Assembly: GCA_964629345.1 (NCBI GenBank)
Contig: CAZVSG010000054.1
Span: 1 to 14,240 of the forward strand
DNA from: UBA6115 sp964629345
GTDB taxonomy: Bacteria; Bacillota; Clostridia; Christensenellales; Aristaeellaceae
Direction of reading: 5' to 3'
DNA length: 14,240 bases
Shown piece after piece: positions 1 through 6,875 of this stretch (its first letter is position 1; each line of letters begins with the position of its first letter). The notes below the pieces were generated by a model that saw only the letters and a program-made list of their open reading frames with translations, searched no databases and was not told where the DNA came from. The position numbers and the translations under genes are program-made.

Positions 1-2
1 GG

Positions 3-419
3 CCCAACCACCCCTTCAGCAAAAACACCGTCAGCGGGCAAAGCCCGGTCACCCTGGGCGGGGGGGGCGGCGACATGTACATGGCGGCTTGCGCGTACAT
101 CTACTACAGGCTCTACGTCATTACCGACGATGCGCATTACAGGGATTATTCCGAATTCATCCACAACAATACGCGCCAGGCCAACGACGTGGACGGAAGC
201 TTCGGGTACGCGCTGCCGGGCCTCTCCCATGAGGGCGGCCGCTTCGCGGATCAGACCTTCATGAGCCACTACCACTGGCTGCCCTGGGTCACCTATGTCG
301 AGGTCGATCCCCTGTCCAGGCTCTATGACACGTTCGGCGCGTATGACATCGCGGGAGCCGAAATGCTCAGCATAGACGAACGCAGATCAAGGAACAGGAT
401 CTATGATTCATATGCCTGA
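3..419 (+). CDS. C-terminal part of an unrecognised, possibly glycan-acting protein (5' end outside the window)
   Basis: The frame is open from base 3 to the TGA at 417-419, so only about 138 C-terminal residues are seen; the ATG at 75 lies inside the gene and is not its start. I do not recognise the family. The visible part is rich in aromatic residues and Asp, with alternating helical-looking stretches such as YIYYRLYVITDDAHYRDY and SHYHWLPWVTYVEVDP, a texture common in (alpha/alpha) barrel glycosidases. A run of eight G at 60-67 encodes a Gly5 stretch before GDMYMAA. It ends 27 bases before the GH43 gene, which suggests one operon and a role in glycan breakdown. That role rests mainly on context. 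An indel in the G run cannot be excluded, but the frame reads sensibly on both sides of it. Confidence 0.75.
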   Translation, partial: PNHPFSKNTVSGQSPVTLGGGGGDMYMAACAYIYYRLYVITDDAHYRDYSEFIHNNTRQANDVDGSFGYALPGLSHEGGRFADQTFMSHYHWLPWVTYVEVDPLSRLYDTFGAYDIAGAEMLSIDERRSRNRIYDSYA

Positions 420-446
420 AGTGTTTCCGGGAAGGAATTGTTCAGA

Positions 447-1860
447 ATGAAGAGACAGGCAGTCAATCCCTATCTTCCGCCCTGGGAGTATGTTCCTGAC
501 GGGGAACCGCACGTTTTTGGCGACCGGGTGTACGTCTACGGTTCCCATGATGTTTACAACGGCCACGTCTTCTGCCTGGGCGACTATATGGGGTGGTCCG
601 CGCCGGTCGATGATCTGGGCGATTGGCGGTGCGAAGGGGTCATCTATCCCCGCAGTGCCGATCCCCTGAACGCGGACGGCAGCATGTGCCTGTACGCGCC
701 GGACGTGACCCGGGGGCCTGACGGGCGGTANNNNNNNNNNCCTGTATTATGTGCTGGACCGTGTCAGCATCGTATCCGTCGCTGTCTGTGATTCTCCGGC
801 GGGAAGATACCGGTTCCTGGGCTATGTTCACTACAGGGACGGCACGCGTCTGGGAGAACGTCCCGGGGATGAGCCGCAGTTTGACCCCGGGGTGATGACT
901 GAGGGCGACCGCACGTACCTGTATACAGGCTTCTGCCCTTCAGGCGATAAAAGCAGGCACGGGGCCATGGCGACGGTCCTGGGCCCTGACATGGTGACCG
1001 TTCTGGAGGAACCCGTCTTTGTCATTCCCGGCTGTGAATACGCGCAGGGAACAGGGTTTGAGGGGCACGCCTTTTTTGAAGCGCCATCCATCCGAAAACG
1101 CGGCGGCGTCTATTACCTGATCTATTCCTCGACCCTGATGCATGAGCTGTGCTACGCGAAAAGCCCCGACCCGCTGTCCGGCTTTCGGTACGGCGGCGTG
1201 ATCGTCAGCAACTGCGACCTGCACATCACAAACGGAAAACCCGCGGACAGGATCATGGCCTTTGGCGGCAACAACCACGGCAGCATCGAGGAGATCCGGG
1301 GGAAGTGGTACATCTTCTATCACAGGCAGACCAACGGGACCTGGTTCAGCCGGCAGGGCTGCATCGAGCCCATCCGTTTCCTGCCCGACGGCAGCATACC
1401 GCAGGCGGAGATCACCTCCAGCGGCCCCAACGGCGCTCCCCTGAGGGGCGAGGGAGAGTACCCGGCGTACATCGCCTGCCATCTGTTTGTGGAGGAGGGG
1501 ATGAGCCCTTACGCCGGTGTGCCCAGGCAGCCAAGGGTCATGCAGGACGGCAGCGTCCGTGATTTTGGCGACAGCTACATCGGCGGCATCAGGGACAGTG
1601 CCGTCATCGGATTCAGGTATTTTTCCTGCCGGGGGGTCCGCGGGCTGCGCATCAGGACCCGGGCTTATATGAACGGCGTGTTTGAGATCAGGACGGCATG
1701 GGACGGCGGCATGCTCGCGGCGATACCGGTACGGAATTCCAACATATGGGCAGAGGGAAAAACGGATGTCCTCATCCCCGACGGAGTCCGGTCGCTGTAT
1801 CTGACGTATCGGGGCACGGGCGATCACATCCAGTTGAAATCCATCGAGTTCATTGTTTAG
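447..1860 (+). CDS. Glycoside hydrolase family 43 enzyme with C-terminal CBM6-like domain (interrupted by assembly gap)
   Basis: This is probably an arabinofuranosidase or xylosidase that releases pentoses from plant polysaccharide fragments. The N-terminus NPYLPPWEYVPDGEPHVFGD is the GH43 five-bladed propeller start, with Asp18 in PDGEP as candidate general base. YAPDV (Asp86) fits the pKa-modulating Asp, FFEAPS (Glu codon 1078-1080) the general acid, and GGNNHGS the propeller His. The last roughly 80 residues, ending LYLTYRGTGDHIQLKSIEFI, resemble a CBM6 beta-sandwich. No signal peptide is seen. ATG 447 is preferred over an in-frame TTG at 438, because the AAGGAA-type ribosome site at 432-437 would touch the TTG but sits about nine bases from the ATG. 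Ten Ns at 731-740 split the frame; reading resumes at CTG TAT TAT GTG (742-753) one frame off, so the N count is not real. The intact protein should be about 468 residues. The linkage specificity is not readable from the sequence. Confidence 0.9.
731..740. other. Run of ten Ns (scaffold gap) inside the GH43 gene
   Basis: Ten undetermined bases separate two halves of one GH43 open frame. The left half ends in codons for DGR plus TA, and the right half starts C then CTG TAT TAT GTG. To keep one frame the missing length must be a multiple of three, which ten is not. The N run is therefore most likely a fixed-length placeholder. Three missing bases would restore the family-like DGRYYLYYVLD. Confidence 0.95.
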
Positions 1861-1899
1861 GAGATTGGCTGAAGCGGACAGGATCCCGATCGGAGGCGC

Positions 1900-3387
1900 A
1901 TGATGGAGTCAGGGGATCGTTTGAAGAGACTGGCGGATATCGACCGGGTCATTGCGGAAGGGCCGTTTTGCGACACCTGGGACTCCCTGTCGCAGTATCG
2001 GGTCCCGGAATGGTACCGCGACGCGAAGTTCGGCATCTTCATCCACTGGGGCGTTTACAGCGTGCCGGCCTTCGGCAACGAGTGGTATCCGCGCAGCATG
2101 TACATGAAGGACTCGCCGGAGTTCAGGCATCATGTCAGCACCTACGGCCCCCACGCCCGGTTCGGCTACAAGGATTTTATCCCCATGTTCAGGGCTGAAC
2201 GATTTGACCCGGAGGCATGGGCGCGGCTTTTCCGTCAGGCGGGCGCGAAATACGTGGTGCAGGTGGCGGAGCATCATGACGGTTTCCAGATGTATAAAAG
2301 CGCGCTCAGCGAATGGAACGCCTCTGAGAAGGGGCCAAAAAGGGACACCGTAGGGGATCTCAGGAATGCTCTGGAACCCCTGGGCATGCACGCCGGGGTT
2401 TCCTCCCACCGCCTGGAGCACTGGTTCTTCATGGGACACGGCAGGGAGTTCGACAGCGACATCCGGGAGCCGCTGGCCTGCGGGGATTTCTACTGGGCGG
2501 CGCAGCAGGAGCCCGACTTCCAGGACCTGTATGGAAAACCTGAGCCCTCCAGGGAGTATCTGGAGGACTGGCTGCTGCGCTGCTGTGAACTGGCCGACAG
2601 CTACCGACCGGAAATCTTCTATTTTGACTGGTGGATCCAGCACAGCGCCGCCCGGCCGTATCTGAAGAAATTCGCCGCCTACTATTACAACCGGGCTGCG
2701 CAATGGGGCCGGGATGTGGTCATCAACTACAAGCACGAGGCGTTCATGTTCGGGTGCGCCGTGCCGGATGTGGAAAGGGGCCAGTTCGCGGAGACCAAGC
2801 CCTATTTCTGGCAGACCGATACCGCGATCGCCCGGAACAGCTGGTGCTACACCGTGAACAACGAGTACAAATCCGCCCGGTCCATCCTGTGCGGCCTGGC
2901 GGATATCGTCAGCAAAAACGGAACGCTGCTGCTGAACGTCGGGCCAAAGGCTGACGGAACGATGACCCCGGAGGAGACCGCCGTCCTGCTTCAGATCGGC
3001 GGCTGGCTGAAAAGGAACGGCGAGTCGGTCTACGGGACGCGCCCCTGGCGCAGGGCCATGGAAGGCCCGACCAGGGTGGAGGAAGGGCAGTTCACCGACG
3101 GCAGGGACAGGGAGTTCACGCCGGCGGACTTCCGCTTTGTCATCAGGGGCAACAGGCTGTACGCGACCTGCCTGAACTGGCCGGATGACGGCCGAATCGT
3201 CATCACTTCGCTGGCGGAAGCAGACGCCGCAAAGCTGCCTGTTTTCCACGGCATCATCCAGACTGTGGACGTTCTGGGCTATGACGGCCAGCCCGTATCG
3301 TGGCATCGGGATGAAAAGGGCCTGCACATCCACGCTCCCTTCATGTCCGGCTCCCTGCCGGCCGTCCTCAGGATCACGCTGGATTAA
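1900..3387 (+). CDS. Alpha-L-fucosidase, glycoside hydrolase family 29
   Basis: It hydrolyses terminal alpha-L-fucose from glycans. The N-terminal half carries the GH29 landmarks: WYRDAKFGIFIHWGVYSVPA, then NEWYPR.MY, then a VAEHHDGF block (His125-His126-Asp127). EIFYFDWW holds Asp243, the likely nucleophile. The barrel ends with the very typical DIVSKNGTLLLNVGPKADG and NGESVYGTRPW segments, followed by a C-terminal beta domain. At 495 residues it is normal in length for the family. No signal peptide is visible, so it is probably cytoplasmic and acts on imported oligosaccharides. Two ATGs in a row (1900 and 1903) are possible starts; GGAGG at 1892-1896 is three bases from the first and six from the second, so the second may be the real one. 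It lies 39 bases after the GH43 gene, almost certainly in the same operon. The general acid/base Glu is not assigned because it varies between GH29 subfamilies. Confidence 0.93.
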   Translation: MMESGDRLKRLADIDRVIAEGPFCDTWDSLSQYRVPEWYRDAKFGIFIHWGVYSVPAFGNEWYPRSMYMKDSPEFRHHVSTYGPHARFGYKDFIPMFRAERFDPEAWARLFRQAGAKYVVQVAEHHDGFQMYKSALSEWNASEKGPKRDTVGDLRNALEPLGMHAGVSSHRLEHWFFMGHGREFDSDIREPLACGDFYWAAQQEPDFQDLYGKPEPSREYLEDWLLRCCELADSYRPEIFYFDWWIQHSAARPYLKKFAAYYYNRAAQWGRDVVINYKHEAFMFGCAVPDVERGQFAETKPYFWQTDTAIARNSWCYTVNNEYKSARSILCGLADIVSKNGTLLLNVGPKADGTMTPEETAVLLQIGGWLKRNGESVYGTRPWRRAMEGPTRVEEGQFTDGRDREFTPADFRFVIRGNRLYATCLNWPDDGRIVITSLAEADAAKLPVFHGIIQTVDVLGYDGQPVSWHRDEKGLHIHAPFMSGSLPAVLRITLD

Positions 3388-3401
3388 AGCGGCTGTCGGG
3401 C

Positions 3402-3464
3402 AGAGCAGAGAGTTCAATTCATCAGCCAGATATGAAGCGAAGCGGAGAATCAATTCTCTGCTCT
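3402..3464. terminator. Large stem-loop after the fucosidase gene, possible terminator or mRNA-end structure
   Basis: AGAGCAGAGA at 3402-3411 is exactly complementary to TCTCTGCTCT at 3455-3464. Three more pairs (one G-U) extend the stem to 13 bp, and after a small internal loop ATTC (3417-3420) pairs with GAAT (3447-3450). The loop region is about 37 bases. The downstream tract is only TTTCATT, so it is a poor classical terminator. It starts 14 bases after the fucosidase stop, a suitable place to end the glycosidase transcript. Confidence 0.45.
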
Positions 3465-3492
3465 TTCATTCTGATCCGAGAACATAAAATCA

Positions 3493-3501
3493 TGGTATCA
3501 T
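3493..3501 (+). promoter_or_regulatory. Possible extended -10 promoter for the Cthe_2159-like gene
   Basis: TGGTATCAT at 3493-3501 fits an extended -10 element (TGn plus a 5/6 match to TATAAT). No convincing -35 lies 16-18 bases upstream. It stands between the stem-loop and the next gene, where a promoter is expected. Alternatively the gene is read through from the glycosidase operon. Confidence 0.3.
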
Positions 3502-3590
3502 TACAGCGCATCCTGGGAAGGAACGTCTGGAGGATAAATGGGCATATCACGCAAATCGGATCAATTCATTGGACAGGCGCTTGCTCATCA

Positions 3591-3596
3591 AGGAGG
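3591..3596 (+). promoter_or_regulatory. Ribosome binding site that fixes the start of the Cthe_2159-like gene
   Basis: A full AGGAGG lies seven bases before ATG 3604. The same frame is open further upstream from an ATG at 3538, but that extension has no signal-peptide character, whereas the product from 3604 begins directly with a signal peptide. Confidence 0.85.
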
Positions 3597-3603
3597 AACG
3601 CTG

Positions 3604-5160
3604 ATGAAACATGGATGGAAGATCCTTTTCCTGGCTCTGCTGCTCCTGCCGATGCTGCAGATCTCTTTCGCTCAGGCAGCGGAGGCACAGACCGGTCTTT
3701 TCACAGGGGACGATCAGGGCGGGCTTTATGACCCCTCGGCTGCCATAAAGATCGACCTGAGCGGGCAAAAAAACGGATACAAGATCACCATGGCGGGAAC
3801 CTATATCCTGACCGGCACCATGAACGGGCGGCTGACCATACAGGCGGGGAAAAAGGACCTGGTTCAACTGGTGCTGAATGAAGCGATCATCATGAATCCG
3901 GACGGCCCGGGGGTCTATGGCCTTCAGGCCGACAGGATCGTGCTGACGCTGGCGGAAGGCACAAGGAACAGCATCCGTGACGGAGCGGCCTATCCTCTGG
4001 ATGAGGAAGGCGCCAACGCGGCGGTCTATGCGAAAACGGATCTCACCATCAACGGAAGCGGCAGTCTGGAAGTGATCGGACAGACCGCGCATGGCATCCT
4101 CAGCAAAGACGACCTGCTTGTCGAAAGCGGAAACCTGAACATTGCGTCAGTGAAAGACGGTTTGAGGGGGAAAGACAGCGTAACGATCCTGGATGGAACC
4201 ATCCGGATAGAGGCCGGATCAGACGGCGTCATATCAACGGGCGCTGAAACGGGAAAAGGCTCGGTCACGGTTGAAAACGGCAATATCACTGTCGCTGCCG
4301 GGCGGGACGGCATCCAGGCAGAGGGAAGCATATCGATTGCCAATGGGATCTTCGATATAAAGACCGGGGAAGGCGTGACGCAGACAAAGGAAACGTCAAA
4401 GGCTGAACAAAATGCACCGCATGAATACGGCATACCGCCGAAAGGATTGGCGGCAGACAGGATGCCCCAGTACGGAATGCCCTCGGAAGGACCGCCGCAG
4501 GCAGGAATGCCGCGGTGGGGCGGCTGGATTGAGGAAACCGAGGCTTCCTACAGCGGGGAAAGCATGAAAGGCCTCAAGGCTGTTCAGTCCGTCTCGGTCA
4601 TGGAGGGGGTTTTCAACCTGAACACGCAGGACGATGCCATCCACAGCGACGGGGACGTGATCATCAAGGGCGGCACCTATACGATCCTGACCGGGAATGA
4701 TGGCGTCCACGCTGACGTGAACCTGCGCATCATGGGCGGCGAGCTCATGATCCATGAAAGTTATGAAGGCATGGAAGGCAGGACCGTGACCATTGACGGC
4801 GGCATCATCACCATCACGGCATCGGATGACGGCATCAACGCCGCTTCCGGAACGGAACAGGACGATATGGGGATGCGCGGCAGAATGGCGGCCGAGAAAG
4901 ACGCATGGGTCACCATCAACGGCGGAACGATCACAGTGACCGCGGGCTATGACGCGATCGACTCCAACGGCGACATCAACATCAATGGCGGAACCGTGAA
5001 CCTGAACACCCGGCGTGCGGGCGGCGGCACCATGACGATCGATCCGTCGGGCAGCTACAACTATACCGGAGGCCAGGTCACGACCAATGACGGCAGCGAA
5101 AACGGCGGGGGCGGAATGCCCCGGGACGGCCAGTCCCCGCGGCCGTGGAGGAGGCCATAA
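3604..5160 (+). CDS. Exported carbohydrate-binding beta-helix protein, Cthe_2159 (DUF4353) type
   Basis: The protein has 518 residues and starts with a clear signal peptide (MKHGWKILFLALLLLPMLQ, cleavage probably near FAQAAEA). The rest is a run of rungs of about 22 residues with a recurring pattern like DGI-x-A-x-G-x-I-x-I-x-GG-T-x-T-I, typical of a right-handed parallel beta-helix. The N-terminal block around LVQLVLNEAIIMNPDGPGVYG matches my memory of the Clostridium thermocellum Cthe_2159 family, for which binding to cellulose and polygalacturonate is described. No catalytic motif is seen, so it likely binds polysaccharide outside the cell; there is no lipobox, LPXTG motif or C-terminal membrane anchor. 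Residues about 260-320 form a Pro/Met/Gly-rich insert (GMP repeats) that breaks the helix, and the C-terminus is Gly-rich. Such proteins often accompany CotH or VTC-type genes, but none is here. It sits 216 bases after the fucosidase, probably as its own transcription unit. Confidence 0.85.
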   Translation: MKHGWKILFLALLLLPMLQISFAQAAEAQTGLFTGDDQGGLYDPSAAIKIDLSGQKNGYKITMAGTYILTGTMNGRLTIQAGKKDLVQLVLNEAIIMNPDGPGVYGLQADRIVLTLAEGTRNSIRDGAAYPLDEEGANAAVYAKTDLTINGSGSLEVIGQTAHGILSKDDLLVESGNLNIASVKDGLRGKDSVTILDGTIRIEAGSDGVISTGAETGKGSVTVENGNITVAAGRDGIQAEGSISIANGIFDIKTGEGVTQTKETSKAEQNAPHEYGIPPKGLAADRMPQYGMPSEGPPQAGMPRWGGWIEETEASYSGESMKGLKAVQSVSVMEGVFNLNTQDDAIHSDGDVIIKGGTYTILTGNDGVHADVNLRIMGGELMIHESYEGMEGRTVTIDGGIITITASDDGINAASGTEQDDMGMRGRMAAEKDAWVTINGGTITVTAGYDAIDSNGDININGGTVNLNTRRAGGGTMTIDPSGSYNYTGGQVTTNDGSENGGGGMPRDGQSPRPWRRP

Positions 5161-5317
5161 CAGCCATATCCTGATGGCGGCTGCGGACATCATACATCAC
5201 TGACAGCATTGGGCGCAGCCATGATCCATCTGCTGCAATCGGAACTGCGCTTCTGAGCGCCTCTCCTGCATGAGCAAAACTGCGGGCAATCCTGGTATCC
5301 ATGGCCATGTCCGCGGG

Positions 5318-5875
5318 TTATTCCTTCTGCGGTTCATCCGCTTCGTACTGAAAAGCCCAGCTGTAGCCGAGCGCTTCCGCTTTCAGATCGCAATCGTCAA
5401 GCTGCTGGCGGTACTCATGCCCCCAGCTGTGTGCCCAATACTTCCCCCCGTCGGGAAGGCCGCGGTTGACTTCCAGTCGCATGCTCATCAGCATGCCCCG
5501 CTGCGCCATGCCGCGCAGGGTCTTGAGCGCCTGTTCATGTTCCGCAGGGATTTCCGGGGGGTAGGGAGGTTCCGTGAATTCCTCATCAAAGCCCCAGGCG
5601 GCGAACTGATGCAGCATGATCGGCATCCGTGTCTGTTCCGTTTCCAGTGCCTGGATGAAAAGGGGCTCATCCGGGAAGCGTTCCGCAGCCTTGAACAGCC
5701 ACTGGAGGCGCATCGCGGTTTCTTCCAGTATTGCTCTGAACACTTCGCGCAATGGATAAGCCGTTTCTTCCTGAAGCCGCATCGCACCGTATGCATCATT
5801 CTCCAGGGAGGCTGTACTGAGCGCGAACACCAGGATGAACGCGAGCAGGGACGTAGAAATCTTTCCCGCTTTCAT
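5318..5875 (-). CDS. Small exported protein, possibly a divergent ferritin-like (DUF2202-type) helical protein
   Basis: The start is fixed at 5875 by AGGAGG (5883-5888 on the plus strand) seven bases away; the open frame extends further upstream without support. The product has 185 residues with a signal peptide (MKAGKISTSLLAFILVFALS, no lipobox Cys). The mature part looks all-helical. The stretch ILEETAMRLQWLFKAAERF, then ALETEQTRMPIMLHQFAAWG, parallels the first two helices of DUF2202-like ferritin folds, where a Glu-rich helix is followed by a sEQTHM-like motif. Here the usual His is Arg83, so metal binding may be altered or lost. A second helical pair follows (HEQALKTLRGMAQRGMLMSM) and then an Asp/Trp-rich tail. 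The fold assignment is tentative. The gene converges on the Cthe_2159-like gene, and no good promoter is seen upstream. Confidence 0.8.
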   Translation of the reverse strand: MKAGKISTSLLAFILVFALSTASLENDAYGAMRLQEETAYPLREVFRAILEETAMRLQWLFKAAERFPDEPLFIQALETEQTRMPIMLHQFAAWGFDEEFTEPPYPPEIPAEHEQALKTLRGMAQRGMLMSMRLEVNRGLPDGGKYWAHSWGHEYRQQLDDCDLKAEALGYSWAFQYEADEPQKE

Positions 5876-5962
5876 TGATTTTCCTCCTATTCCTGTGAGG
5901 GCCATTGATCCTGACAAGGCACCATTTCCGCGATGCAGGATTGATTGCCTGGAAGGGATACT

Positions 5963-5989
5963 AAAACCATGTCACCCGCAGGGACATGG
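5963..5989 (-). terminator. Possible weak intrinsic terminator on the minus strand
   Basis: CCATGTC (5967-5973) and GACATGG (5983-5989) form a perfect 7-bp stem with a nine-base loop. On the minus strand the stem is followed directly by TTTTAG. It would end transcripts coming from the HD-domain gene about 200 bases upstream, before the ferritin-like gene. The T run is short, so it would be a weak terminator. Confidence 0.4.
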
Positions 5990-6161
5990 ATCCCAGCATC
6001 AAACCCTGCGGCAGGCTGCAAGCCGCGGAGAAAGCAGGGGCCCCGGCCGGTACCGGGAATATCGCGCTCCTCTCATGATCCACAGCGCGTCCTCCAGCCC
6101 TTCCAGGAAGATACTTACATTACTGATAAGGCGCAGCAGCGGAGCGCTCTGCCTTCCCGCT

Positions 6162-6186
6162 TCAGGGAAAACAGAATGATCCCTGA
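6162..6186. repeat. 7-bp inverted repeat just after the HD-domain gene
   Basis: TCAGGGA (6162-6168) and TCCCTGA (6180-6186) are perfect complements separated by 11 bases, starting four bases beyond the stop of the minus-strand HD gene. There is no T run after the stem on the minus strand. The middle arm could instead pair with GGGAA-type sequence formed by 6154-6158, giving a mutually exclusive hairpin. Confidence 0.35.
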
Positions 6187-6190
6187 CCTG

Positions 6191-6769
6191 CTAAAGGGAC
6201 TCCGCAATTTCCTTTCTCAGATCAGCTTCACTGGCCTTCATGGCCTCAAGCGTCTTGCCCAGCAGGACGTCAAGGTCCCAGCCAAGCAGTTCCGCGCCCC
6301 TGGAGATGGTCTCCCGGGAGCAGCCTGCGGCAAATGACTTATCCTTGAACTTCTTCTTCAGTGACTTGAGTTCCATGTCCTGTACGGATCCGGACGGACG
6401 CATCAGCGCGGCCGCGCCGATGAGCCCGGTGAGTTCGTCGACGGCAAACAGCACCTTCTCCATCAGCCGTTCGGGCATGGGGCTGCCTTTGCACATTCCC
6501 CAGCCATGGGAAATGACCGAGCGGATAAAACCCTCATCAAAACCGGCATCACGAAGGAGTTCAGGCGCGACTTCGCAGTGCCTGTCCGGATACCCGCCGT
6601 AATCGATATCATGCAGCAGCCCCGCCATCGCCCAAAGGTCATTTTCCTGGGGGAATCCAAGATCGCACGCGAACCAGCGCATCACCTTTTCAACCGTCAG
6701 GGCATGCTTTATATGGAATGATTCCCGGTTATGCCGCTTGAGCAGCTCGAGCGCTTCGGGCCTTGTCAT
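6191..6769 (-). CDS. HD-domain phosphohydrolase
   Basis: This is a 192-residue soluble HD-superfamily protein, expected to be a metal-dependent phosphohydrolase; the substrate is unknown. The metal ligands can be placed as His22 (IKHAL), His53-Asp54 (GLLHDIDYGGYP) and Asp111 (FAVDELTGLI). His64 and His88 (ISHGWG) are additional candidate ligands. The C-terminal half, with KSLKKKFKDKSFAAGCSRE, matches the conserved single-domain HD proteins common in Clostridia, and the length is full. The ATG at 6767-6769 follows GGAGG (plus strand 6775-6779) by five bases. A promoter with 17-base spacing and an extended -10 stands upstream, back to back with the riboflavin kinase promoter, so the two genes may share control. 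Nothing links it firmly to nucleotide signalling. Confidence 0.9.
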   Translation of the reverse strand: MTRPEALELLKRHNRESFHIKHALTVEKVMRWFACDLGFPQENDLWAMAGLLHDIDYGGYPDRHCEVAPELLRDAGFDEGFIRSVISHGWGMCKGSPMPERLMEKVLFAVDELTGLIGAAALMRPSGSVQDMELKSLKKKFKDKSFAAGCSRETISRGAELLGWDLDVLLGKTLEAMKASEADLRKEIAESL

Positions 6770-6799
6770 GTTTTCCTCCGGATCTTTGTATTTGCCCGG

Positions 6800-6828
6800 A
6801 CAATAGCATCACACCGGCAGAAAGTCAA
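6800..6828 (-). promoter_or_regulatory. Promoter of the HD-domain gene
   Basis: On the minus strand, TTGACT (plus 6823-6828) is separated by exactly 17 bases from TATTGT (plus 6800-6805), and TGC precedes the -10, making it an extended -10. The match is 5/6 for the -35 and 4/6 for the -10. The predicted transcript starts about 25 bases upstream of the ATG and includes the ribosome site. Confidence 0.65.
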
Positions 6829-6833
6829 CGGCC

Positions 6834-6846
6834 GGAACGCCGTTCC
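6834..6846. promoter_or_regulatory. Perfect 13-bp inverted repeat between divergent promoters, candidate operator
   Basis: GGAACGCCGTTCC is a perfect 6-1-6 palindrome centred on base 6840. It lies between the -35 box of the minus-strand promoter (ending at 6828) and the -35 box of the plus-strand promoter (starting at 6847), and abuts the latter. This placement is typical of a repressor or activator site that could act on both genes. No cognate regulator is encoded in the window. Confidence 0.5.
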
Positions 6847-6875
6847 TTGACAAACCTGTCTGCCGGCTTTATACA
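6847..6875 (+). promoter_or_regulatory. Promoter of the riboflavin kinase gene
   Basis: A consensus TTGACA (6847-6852), a 17-base spacer and TATACA (6870-6875) form a good housekeeping promoter. Transcription would begin near 6882, leaving a leader of about 30 bases before ATG 6911. That is too short for an FMN riboswitch. Confidence 0.75.

Larger units (their letters stand above)
5876..6190. other. 315-base intergenic stretch between two minus-strand genes
   Basis: No convincing gene is seen on either strand; plus-strand open frames here run antisense into the neighbouring HD gene and lack ribosome sites. It holds the AGGAGG of the ferritin-like gene (5883-5888), a hairpin with an adjoining T run on the minus strand (5967-5989), a 7-bp inverted repeat just after the HD gene (6162-6186), and small palindromes such as CCGGTACCGG (6047-6056) and GAGCGCTC (6142-6149). 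No tRNA-like or riboswitch-like structure was recognised. Confidence 0.6.

Noticed and set aside
60..67. Run of eight G as a possible frameshift or phase-variation site
   Set aside because: The frame is open and sensible on both sides, giving a Gly5 run. With only a 5'-truncated gene in view there is no sign of switching.
1909..3453. A 514-codon open frame on the minus strand opposite the fucosidase gene
   Set aside because: It mirrors a clear GH29 gene, its translation is low-complexity and matches nothing I know, and it has no ribosome site. Long antisense frames are common in G+C-rich genes; those opposite murC (9369-10490), lepA (11246-12583) and the zinc-ribbon gene (12713-14230) were dropped for the same reason.
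4117..5100. Tandem DNA repeats in the Cthe_2159-like gene
   Set aside because: The periodicity is in the protein rungs (about 22 residues) and the DNA units are diverged. This is ordinary beta-helix structure, not a nucleotide repeat array or CRISPR.
5161..5317. Bidirectional terminator between the two convergent genes
   Set aside because: Only a 5-bp stem (GCGCT/AGCGC, 5247-5260) and a 7-bp distant pairing (5179-5185 with 5214-5220) were found, with no T run on either strand. This is too weak to annotate.
5270..6337. Plus-strand open frames at 5270-5878 and 5945-6337
   Set aside because: The first is antisense to the exported ferritin-like gene, the second partly antisense to the HD gene. 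Both lack ribosome sites and their translations are Arg/Pro/Cys-rich, as expected of shadow frames.
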